In this document: positions 34,422 through 45,800 of the stretch, in pieces
Layout of the letters: each line of letters begins with the position of its first letter
How positions within the stretch are numbered: position 1 is the stretch's first letter
Assembly: GCA_034231615.1 (NCBI GenBank)
Contig: CM067309.1
Span: 39,339,627 to 39,403,626, forward strand
Length of the DNA: 64,000 nucleotides
Direction of reading: 5' to 3'
Origin: Meghimatium bilineatum
Lineage: Eukaryota > Mollusca > Gastropoda > Stylommatophora > Philomycidae
Notes under the pieces: generated by a model
Told to the model about the DNA's origin: nothing
The model's database searches: none
What the model saw: the letters and a program-made list of their open reading frames with translations, nothing else
Position numbers and translations under genes: made by a program

Positions 34422-35466
34422 TCAGGATGTGCGGCTAAAACATGTTGGTAACATAAACAAGATTAAGTACAGGTATTGCAGTCCTGCATGCCCTTGAGAG
34501 CACGAGGAACAGATAGTGCGTCTGTGAAGATAGATGACCACTTGTTGACATTCAGAGACTTTGTCAAACATCACGAGGGCAACTTATTCTATGGCTTGAT
34601 GTGCGGTTAAAAGATTCTGGCAGCAGAAACGAGATGAAGTATATAATTAAGGATAGGTAGTTATTCTTCATGCAAGCCCTTCTCCGATAAAGTCCCGTGC
34701 ACCGATAACACACAGCTTCAATTATCTTTCTTGATGCGACTGATTGGTCAATGTGTGCATAGTTTGTGTGGCCAGGAAATAGACAGTACTCCTTCGTCAG
34801 ATCAGTCAATATTGATGAATCTCCGGGATCTACCTCAGGGCCGTATTTATGTTCTATTCAAAAGGGTGGGGGTCTACATAAAAAAATAATTCGTTTGTAT
34901 TCGTGTCTCACGTCATCTGTTTTCGTGTCTCACGTCATCTGTTTTCGTGTCTCACGTCATCTGTTTTGGTGAATAATCTCATGACTGTTTTGTGAAAAAT
35001 AGCTAAGGGAAGAGAATTGTAAAGGGGGGGGGGGGGAGGCAAGAAGGCTTTTTTTTACCCGCCTTTGCTTTTGACCACGTTCCTAGTACTCCACATGTTA
35101 TGCCATGATATGCTAAAGGGATTGGGGGGGGGGGGGGGTCAGGGCAGTGCTGGGGTACAGAGAGGCAGCCGCATCCGGTGGCACTGTAAGGAGGCGGCAT
35201 AAGCAGCAAAATCAAAATATAATTTGAATAATTCAATAATTGAATTTTTTTTTAATTTAAAGGGCAGCATTTTGAAGATTTGCATTATACTGAGAGAATC
35301 TACCGTACGCCCCTGGGGTGGGTTAACATCCCAAACCCCTCCCCTTTATCTACGGGCTTGTTCAACGTGAAGGAATATCCTGGAGAAAGGCACGACTCAC
35401 ACTGTGAGTGAGATATATAGGCAGAGAAATATGGTGACAAATAGAAGACTATGGTAATGCAGTTTA
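34422..35466. other. Intergenic with poly-G tracts
   Basis: G runs at about 35024-35036 and 35125-35138; three tandem copies of gtgtctcacgtcatctgttt at 34905-34965. No gene seen. Confidence 0.5.
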
Positions 35467-35478
35467 GAGCATCATACC

Positions 35479-35760
35479 GCCCATGTGTTGCCGGGGCCCG
35501 AAAGGGGAGCAAAGAATAGCAACACTGTTTACCTTCCACGCATGTCGTAAAAGGCGACTAAGGAGGTTATGGGATGGAGTTAGCTGTCCTATCCCATATA
35601 GGGTAAGTGACCCAAAGCCATGCTGAAGTCGGATGTGTCAAACCGAAAGGCGCGATATCGCAGCAATGATGTAAACCATGACACACTCATTCCGTTCTCC
35701 GGACTATATCCTGCTTATCTGCAGGAGTTTGAGAACGAACGCAGAAAAAGAAGAAGAAGA
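35479..35760 (+). mobile_element. SINE-B, full length (282 bp), 12-bp duplication
   Basis: Flanked by agagcatcatac at 35467-35478 and 35761-35772. This is the best reference copy: 5' cgcccatgtgttgccggggc, core catgtcgtaaaaggcgacta, 3' tttgagaacgaacgcag and a (GAA) tail. Confidence 0.97.
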
Positions 35761-35784
35761 AGAGCATCATACAAAAATGTGTCG

Positions 35785-35998
35785 GATGTTACGATTGAAG
35801 GATAACTGAGGTTACGGTTGAAGGATAACTGAGGTTACGGTTGAAGGATAACTGAGGTTAAGGTTGAAGGATAACTGAGGTTATGGTTGAAGGATAACTG
35901 AGGTTATGGTTGAAGGATAACTGAGGTTACGGTTGAAGGATAACTGAGGTTACGGTTGAAGGATAACTGAGGTTACGGTTGAAGGATAACTGAGGTGA
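35785..35998. repeat. Minisatellite, 23-bp unit, about 9 copies
   Basis: Unit ggttgaaggataactgaggt plus tac, near identical. Confidence 0.95.
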
Positions 35999-36639
35999 CG
36001 TAGATGCTTGTGGCGCATTGGACCAGGGTTGCCATAATTTGGCTATTTTATAGCATTTTTTTCATTTAAAAATGTCACTGGACGTCAAATTTATATTTTG
36101 GTTATTTTCGTATTTTTGATCTATTTAAGAATACCCTAACATATATCCCGGGCCTTGACTATATTTGGCTATTTGTTAATTTAAATTTGACTATAATGAA
36201 TTATTACTATATGGCAACTCTGAACTGGACTCAAACAATTTTTGTATTGTTAAATTCTGCTGCAAAATATATAACATTGACAGCCCTGCATTGGACTTGT
36301 TAATAACAAAGACCGCACGAAATAGAAGACAGACCATTTTCGTGTCACATCATCTGTTATCTGTTTGTACAGAATTCATTAGGCCTTCATTCATTACTTT
36401 GTTATTTTATTATTATTGTGGTTTCCTTTTTCACTATTGCACTCTTAGTTTCCTTGGTTATTTTTGGCACGCGACTCCAAGAATATAAATAGTGACCAAC
36501 GGAAATCAATACAATAATCAAGGAACGGAACGAATAAAGGTCTAATTAATTCTGTGCAGAGGTCTTCTAGTGGAGGCGATCGTTAATGACATCCATCATA
36601 GAATATTTGCATTGTTCAATTGCATTGCTGCAAAATAAA

Positions 36640-36867
36640 TCACCTTCTTGATTGACACGTGACATGACACAGACGACGGGTTAGATTCCGTATCGCGTGA
36701 TATAATTCTGTGAACATGAGCACTAACTGTCTTCTGAACCGTGACCCCGTGACGCAATACAAAATAAAGTTGATGGAATTGTTTGTGTACATCGTAAAAT
36801 TGGCAATCGTTACGAAGACATCTTGCATAGGGCTGTATTCTGTTCCGGAATCTGGCCAGAAGTATGT
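36640..36867 (-). CDS. GPCR exon 4: ECL3, TM7 and C-tail
   Basis: Acceptor tacttttcag at 36868. Codes TYFWPDSGTEYSPMQDVF, TM7 (TMYTNNSINFILYCV), GSRFRRQL and a short basic tail ending CQSRR, TGA at 36640-36642. Phase 0, matching the end of exon 3. Confidence 0.9.
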   Translation of the reverse strand, partial: TYFWPDSGTEYSPMQDVFVTIANFTMYTNNSINFILYCVTGSRFRRQLVLMFTELYHAIRNLTRRLCHVTCQSRR

Positions 36868-39800
36868 CTGAAAAGTAAGTTCAAAATAAATATAATCATT
36901 CGTGGATGAATCGTCTATACATTTATCAATAACTAGTTCAGAGATATAGATATAAAGTAGAATTATGATTAGCTAGCTACATAAATAGCGACATACACCA
37001 CCAAGATGCAACATAATAATTAATAACACAAAATTAGCACAAGTTGAAAAAGTGAAATATCTTGGCACTCTGTTAACATCAGAAGGTAGATGCTCAAGTG
37101 AGATAAAGAGCCTAACAGCACAAGCCAAATCAGCATTCCAAAAAATGAGAACCATTTTTTGCAACGGAAGACTATCAATGCAGACCCGAATTCGGGTGCT
37201 GAGATGTTATATCGAACCGATTCTTTTTTATAGATGTTAAGCATGGACTATAAACAAGAAAATTCAAAGTGAATTGGAGGCTACAGAAATGTGGTTTCTG
37301 AGAAGAATGATGAAAATACCATGGGCAGCCAAGAAAACTAATACAGAGGTTCTCATTGATGCTGGCGTAAAAAGATCAATCATATCAAACATTAGAGGCA
37401 GACAGTCAAGGTTTCTAGGGCATGTGCTGAGAAGAACACAGCTTGAACACTTAATAACCACTGGAAAGATCAACGGGAGAAGAGATAGAGGTCGACAAAG
37501 AGAAAAGTTACTGCATGGACTAGTATTGTGGCACGGTAGAAGCTCACCAACCGAGCTTATTGACAACACAAGAGAGAGAGAGAGAGAGTCGTGGAGAAAC
37601 ATGATCGCCTACGCCAGTCGGCATGACACTTGATTGATTGAGCTACATAAATGTAGACGCCAAGTACATGAATCTGCTTCTTCTTTGTTCTCTAGTTGGA
37701 GTCAGAACCTGATAAGGATTTCTATAATGAATTGTACCTGGTCAGCAGCAAAGTCACAGAAGAACAAGAGCTAAACATAAACATACATGGAAAGAAACTA
37801 CAACAAGTAAAATATTATCAATATCTTGGATACATAGTCACAAATGACGGCAGATGTAAAACAAAAGTTAAAAGGAGAATAGGAATGGCTAAAGGTACAT
37901 TCAATAACTTTCGTTACTGCATGTTTTCCTGTGAAGGATCGCAGGGAGGTTTTCTATGGGCTGTGGAAATAAAGGCCGCTTTGCCATATACATGTACGCC
38001 GCGTCATGTACAGGAAGAATTTTGATTGTACCTCCGAAGAAATATCCTGTCCCAACCGTGGATTGAACCCGGGACCACAAAGTACATGAGGAAAATAATA
38101 ACATCTAAACAAATTACAAACAAGCTAAAAATGAGAATTATATAATGCTGCGTCTATTCTATATTAATGTATGGCTCAGAAACATGGACACTAAACAAAC
38201 AATTAGAAGACAGAATTGATGCCTTTGGGATGTGGGTATATAGAAGAATAGGGAGAACATCATGGAAAGAGAAGAAAACAAATAAAGAGGTGCTAAAAAC
38301 ACTTAATATGAAGAAAGAATTACTAAGAGAAATAAAGATCAACAAATACAATATTTTGGACACATTAAAAGACATGGCACCTTGTTGAAGACCTTTCTTG
38401 AGGGTAAAGTCAAAGGGAAGCGAGCAAGAGGTAGACAAAGATACAAATGGGAGAATAACATCACAAGATAGCTAGGTTACAGTCTATCAGAGTGCACCAT
38501 CAAAACAAGAGACAGGCGATGTTGGAGGTCTGTTACAGCTAACCTTCGTGATGGAGACGGCACTTGATGATGATGATGACTTGGTTAACAGCCCAGATAG
38601 AGGGCCACAGGGACAGGGCCCCAGAGGGAGACTGTCGGTAGTATAGGAAACCTGGTCTCAGAATTAATTAGGCCTTCATTCGTTCCTTTTTTTGATTATT
38701 CTTGTGTTTTCCATGTATTACTGGGTCTCAGCAATGGCCCATTAGACAAACCGCCCATGCAACAGAAAACCTTAGTAGATGACACGCCGTTATATTGAGG
38801 CTCTCTTATGGAAGCTTTGTGGAAGCATGTCATATATACAACAATTATGGACCCCCTACGAGTAGAAAACTCCTTCAATATGCATTGCACTAAGCCGAAA
38901 GGTGAATTCTCCTGGGCATGAAAGAAAGCTCAGAAAAACCCCACTGCACATAGGAAGTAAGATCTAATCGCTCGCAATTCTAGGTTCTCAAATAAACAAC
39001 AAACAACATACATACTTGGAATCGCATGTCAAAAATAGTCAAGGCTACTCTAAGTATATAAATAATGACCAACCGAAATCACCAAAATAATAAAAAACGT
39101 TAATAATGAAGGTCTAATTAATTCTGTTGAAAGGTCTTTATTTGGTCATGCTCAGAGCTGGACTGTCAGAGTTTGCTTTTGTTCAGATATCTAGTTCTAT
39201 TCTTTTGGTCTGGTATAGTGGGCAGTTCTGTGTAAGATATGTTCTGTATTTTCTTGGAAGAGGGTAATGACGTTTTGCTAGCCACTGTAAACACATGCAA
39301 TAAACACACACAAATCGACATTCCGATCAAAGAACCTTTATCAAGACTACATACACACCAAAAAAAAAAAACTAGGAGCAAGAATGACATCATTGACGTT
39401 CACATGGCATAGCAAAATGTAGAGATAACCTGGAAGGGTTAAACTAGATCAGACGTGAAACAACACAAACAGGAAATATACAAAATACACTCAAATTCAT
39501 GTGAAACAAGACAGAGAAATGATGGAACAACATGATATTATCCATACGACTGGTGCTCATTGATTCCGAATTGTTTAAGCGTGTCAAATTGATATATACA
39601 GTGGTTCTCAAGCGCGTGACGGCTCCGGTCGTCTGAGAAACTATACTGTCTGAAGTGCCTGTCCACATGTACACATGGCCGTGTTGCAAATCTTTAACTT
39701 TGTATACATGTGGCCGCGGAGTAGGTTGTGTCCTGGTCTGAGGCGTAGAGTGACAACCTGGTCTGATCTGTTCATAATTTGGTAGTCATCTGTTATTGGA

Positions 39801-42800
39801 GTTGGCTTTCTAATTTATTTGATCATTTGTTTTAACCATTTTTTACCCAAAGACTAGAAGTTCCTCACTAAATTTCCGAGCATATCTCACAGAATTGATA
39901 TGTGGTATGTTCGAACATACATCAGAGCGAGTTCCGACACAGATCATCCACTAAACATATATTTGTTTGCACCGATAGTACTCTTTCGAGACAGAAGGGG
40001 GGAAAATACATGTTCACTTCTGACCTTTTGATGTCACATTCGACATATCACTGCCGGAAGTCAATGCGTTAGCAAAAATACAATTCGTTGCCGCACAAAT
40101 TTTCTAATTTTGCCAAATTTGGAGTAATTTACCCGGATTCCCCGACCACTGCTCTGTTGGATGTGTCAGTCAAACCCCCCATCCTCACCCACCACCCACT
40201 CCAAATTTCCCATCGTATTCTCCCACATCATGATGTCTATATTCTCTTCTCACATCACCTCATCCTGTCTGTCTGTCTGTCTATGTTACTTAAGCACCGA
40301 ATAATGTGTACATGACAGAAACCAGAACTCTCCAGTTCGAGAGATGTAATGCTACTGTGTGTAATTCTTGCATGTCGTTGAGACCTATAGTCATACCCTC
40401 TTTGGTGGTTGCTCTTTGATGGTTGCTCTTTGATGGTTGCTCTTTGGTGGTTGCTCTTTGATGGTTGCTCTTTGATGGTTACTCTGTGGAGATGAAGTCT
40501 CTCTCTTGGTCTTCATATTTTTCGTTCCCATTTTCATGCTTGTAGAAACAGTCTGTTTTTATTCATTCTAAGTACATATTCGATATTATTCCAGCGTTTT
40601 ATTATTGTTGTAGAAACAGATTGATGTTTGGTGTCTTCTCTTGTTTGTTTTATTTGAATTCTACCCAACCAATATTTAAGAGTTTTCTAAGACATTTATT
40701 ATTAAATGAAATTTTATTACATATAGAACGTACACCAACAGAGAATATCAGAAATGGGAGTATCTAGAGGTGAGGGAAGGAAAACTAATTTTTTGGAAGG
40801 CCCGAAGATCACGCAATCAACACATGACCAGGACTCTGAGTCTACATACACTGGGATAGCTGTTGGAATGGAGGGCGGAGCATTTATGTGAATGCCCCAC
40901 GTGCTGTGAAGCCAGTTTATAATCAAGTATCAAGAATGTTACTAACGACAGTTTTCCTTACCTTGCCAGTCAAGTAGATAGTGATGGGAATGGTGCTAAG
41001 CAAGAAGACGGTGTTGAGAACCAGCAGGGTTCGAGTCAGACTTCTACTTTTGCTGCTGCCCTTGTTAGCTGCCTGACCACCGCTGGACCTCCGCCTCTTG
41101 GTCAAGCGTTTCAAACACGACTTTCGTTTGCAGTTACACCCTTTACTCGTGCTGACATGACCATCATTGTGAGACGTCATGACGTCACCAGTATTGATTT
41201 CTTTGCCTGTAGTATCAATTAGCACGCTGCATCTTGATACTTCGGGTGCCCCTGTTTCAGAAATAATTCCCAGATGATTCTCCTGATTGTTTTTGCTAGA
41301 CGGTAAAAACGTATTACTGCTTCTATCAGTCGCTGTTCTTGCTGAATTATCGATGTTGTCTGAACAAATGAGCACACCGAGGCTACTTCTCTGTACCCTA
41401 TTATGGGGATCATCGTCAGAGTGCCTGGCACTAATGCTTCTCCCTTTTACCTCGTTCTGGTCACATGAAAATTTCGCTGGATCACCGTTGTCCAATTCGT
41501 CTTCATTTGAGATGTTATTTCTGGCACATAAATCAAGCTCTTGTTGAGAATTTGGTAAAGTTATGTTTTGCAATTGTTGAGTATTGCATTCGAGATTACT
41601 GTCATTGTTTACAAGCGTGTTTCTATCTAACGTGTCTCTACTATCTTTATCGCCGTCTGGTGTTAGTAATAAACTTAGTCCAGAAGTAGAGACACCATCT
41701 GTGTTTACAGTTACTAGGCTTTTGTGTCGTTGAGTTTCGTTGTTTAGACAGACTTGGTTTCCGGACAGAGCCACTAATTGGCAACAAGATAGTGATGAAT
41801 GTACAGCAGTGGTTACAACATTGTGATACACGTTCTTATTTACATGACGTATGGGATGACTGTGGTTACATCCTTTCTTGTCTGTATTGAGTGTGCAAGG
41901 TTGAGTTGCGTCACTTCCTTCTAGTCCGTTTCTGCTTACATCTTCTGGTATGTTCGTGTCAACGACTTTTTGTTGTTCTCTGTCAATGTCATGTTGTATC
42001 TCAGAGTTAATGCCACTTTGTATTTCTGAGCTCAAGTTAATATTTGTTTCTGTGCTGATGCCGTTCTGTCTGTCCACGCCAATGTCGTTGTGTGTCTCTC
42101 TACACACGTTTTTGTGATGATCAGTGTCCATGTTTTCTTGTCTTTCATTGTGTATACTAAGTTGTCGTTCTATATCATTGTTTTCTTGTCTGTCTTTGCT
42201 CATACTAAGTTGTCGTTCTATATCATTGTTTCCTTGTCTGTCTTTGCTCATACTAAGTTGTCGTTCTATATCATTGTTTTCTTGTCTGTCTTTGCTCATA
42301 CTAAGTTGTCGTTCTATATCATTGTTTCCTTGTCTGTCTTTGCTCATACTAAGTTGTCGTTCTATATCATTGTTTTCTTGTCTGTCTTTGCTCATACTAA
42401 GTTGTCGTTCTATATCATTGTTTTCTTGTCTCTCCTTATCCATATTTCCTTGTTGTTTAGTGTATTCTCTTTCAAATGCAGGTCTGTCTATGATACTTGA
42501 CTGCAATACTAAAGACGGAAGAGAGAACCGCCTGCACGCCTTCTCTGAGTTATAACCAGCCACAGCCGTGCAGCCGATCTTGTTGTCTACAACCGGCCGT
42601 CCTTTGTCATTATCATCAACTTTCTCCACTTCTGTACAGGTCAAGTTTCCATGACCTTGTCTGTCCCTCCAAGTAGACCCTACATCGTGATCTCCAGTAT
42701 ATTTCACATTATTATCCTCCCTATTGTTATTGTCCTCCCTCTTGTTATTATCCTCTCTATTGTTATTGTCCTTCCTATTGTTATTGACCCCTCTCTCAGT

Positions 42801-45800
42801 TGTATATTTTTCTGAATCTGTACTCTGATTACTCGAGGACAAACGAGCAACAAATTCCTTGGATGTTTCTACCTCACTGGTCACCAGCATCCTGAGATCA
42901 AACGGCAGACTGCCAAGACTCTGGTCAATCAAATGGCATTTCTTGTGATTCGGCAGCTTCCCTCGAAACTTTAAATGAACCAACATATCACTCCAAGCTC
43001 CCCGACTGAGCCCGATTGTCTTGTTCTCTTGAATATCGCCATCATCACTTATTATACTAACTTCGCTTGACTCGGTCGCTGTAGTCAAGCTGCTTTCTAG
43101 GCTAAGAACATCGTGGGGGCGTTCTTGAGAACGACATCCACGTACTTTTGCTCTCCAATTTGAGAACTTTGATTTCAGCTTCCTAACTGTCAACAAGGAA
43201 CTGCTTGTTGACCCTGACTCCATCTTGTCTACGGCTTTCCCGCTTCTGGACACATTTAAAATCAGGGCCGTGTTCAGAACTATTAACACAACGCCTGGTA
43301 AGAAGCTGTATTTGAGTAAAACCAACCAGCTGAAGACATAATTGTAGAAGTCTTCGTAAGAGCTGTCTGTGAAGACGCATAACTTTGTCTTGTTTGTGAT
43401 TGGGTCTTGGACATTTCCATATATTACGAATATGGGAAAGTTGGCGGCAAGCATCACAATGATGGTGATTATAATACTTATGTAAACGCGTCGACGTGTG
43501 ATTAAGCGTTTCATTGGCCATGCGATGGAGATCAATCGAGCAGTGGACATTAGGACAAGAGCCCAGGAGCTGAGATCACAAGCGGTGAATGATAGCCATC
43601 TGTGAAACCTGAGGAGAAAATAGTGCAATCTTGTGTGAAATTTGAGGGGAAAATAGTGCAATCATGTGTGAAATTTGAGGGGGAAATAGTACAATTATGT
43701 GTGAAATTTGAGGGGGAAATAGTACAATTATGTATGAAATTTGAGGGGGAAATAGTACAATTATGTATGAAATTTGAGGGGGAAATAGTACAATTATGTA
43801 TGAAATTTGAGGGGGAAATAGTACAATTATGTATGAAATTTGAGGGGGAAATAGTACAATTATGTGTGAAATTTGAGGAGGAAATAGTACAATTATGTGT
43901 GAAATTTGAGGGGGAAATAGTACAATTATGTATGAAATTTGAGGGGGAAATAGTACAATTATGTGTGAAATTTGAGGAGGAAATAGTACAATTATGTATG
44001 AAATTTGAGGGGGAAATAGTACAATTATGTATGAAATTTGAGGGGGAAATAGTACAATTATGTGTGAAATTTGAGGGGGAAATAGTACAATTATGTATGA
44101 AATTTGAGGGGGAAATAGTACAATTATGTATGAAACTTGAGGGGAAAATAGTGCAATCTTGTGTAAAATTTGAGGGGAAAATAGTGCAATTATGTGTGAA
44201 ATTTGAGGGGGAAATAGTGCAATCTTGTGTGAAATTTGAGGGGAAAATAGTACAATTATGTATGAAACTTGAGGGGGAAATAGTGCAATTATGTGTGAAA
44301 TTTGAGGGGAAAATAGTACAATTATGTATGAAACTTGAGGAGAAAATAGTACAATTATGTATGAAATTTGAGGGGAAAATAGTGCCATCATGTGTGAAAT
44401 TTGAGGAGAAAATAGTACAATTATGTGTGAAATTTGATGGAAAAATAGTGCAATCATGTGTGAAATTTGAGAGGAAAATAGTACAATCATGTGTGAAACT
44501 TGAGGAGAAAATAGTACAATTATGTATGAAATTTGAGGGGAAAATAGTGCCATCATGTGTGAAATTTGGGGGGAAAATAGAACAATTATGTATGAAATTT
44601 GAGGAGAAAATAGTACAATTATGTATGAAATTTGAGGGGAAAATAGTACAATTATGTATGAAATTTGGGGGGAAAATAGTACAATTATGTGTGAAATTTG
44701 AGGGGAAAATAGTACAATTATGTATGAAATTTGAGGAGAAAATAGTACAATTATGTATGAAATTTGAGGGGAAAATAGTACAATTATGTATGAAATTTGA
44801 GGAGAAAATAGTACAATTATGTATGAAATTTGAGGGGAAAATAGTACAATTATGTATGAAATTTGAGGAGAAAATAGTACAATTATGTATGAAATTTGAG
44901 GAGAAAATAGTACAATTATGTATGAAATTTGAGGGGAAAATAGTACAATTATGTATGAAATTTGAGGGGAAAATAGTACAATTATGTATGAAATTTGAGG
45001 GGAAAATAGTACAATTATGTATGAAATTTGAGGGGAAAATAGTACAATTATGTATGAAATTTGAGGGGAAAATAGTACAATTATGTATGAAATTTGAGGA
45101 GAAAATAGTACAATTATGTATGAAATTTGAGGGGAAAATAGTACAATTATGTATGAAATTTGAGGAGAAAATAGTACAATTGATAAACATAAACATAAAC
45201 ATAAACATACATGAAGAGAAACTACAACAATTAGAACATTATCAATGCCGTGGACACATAATCACAAATTATGGCAGATGCGAAACAGAAGTTATCAGTC
45301 GAAGACGGATGTGTCGGGCCACATGCACAAATACAACAGTGACACAACGCATTTCCATTATCTGGACTATATCCTTCTGGAAATCAAAAAGGAACATGGT
45401 CCTGCTACAAGAGAGATCCAGCGGGAGTTTGAGAATGAAGGCTGAAGAAGAAAAAACAGAAGTTAAAAGGAGAATAGCAATGGCTAAAAGTACTTTCAAT
45501 GGCATACGAAAAATATTAACATCTAAACACATTATAAACATTAAAATGAGAATTATAAAATGCTATATCTATTCTATTGTATGAATCGGAAACATGGACA
45601 ATGAACAAACAACTAGAAGACAGAATTTATGCCTTTCAGATGTGGATATATAGAAGAATAAGGAGAAATTCACGGAAAGAGAAGAAAATAAAGAGGTTAT
45701 AACACTTCGTATGAAGAAAGAAGTATTAAAGGAAATAATGAGCAAGCAAATAAAATATGTGTGACATATTAAATTAAATACATGACACCTTGTTGAATAC

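Noticed and set aside
43602..45584. 660-residue plus-strand and 552-residue minus-strand open frames
   Set aside because: Both are the 33-bp minisatellite read through, without start context, domains or splice support; the plus frame continues into a LINE relic.
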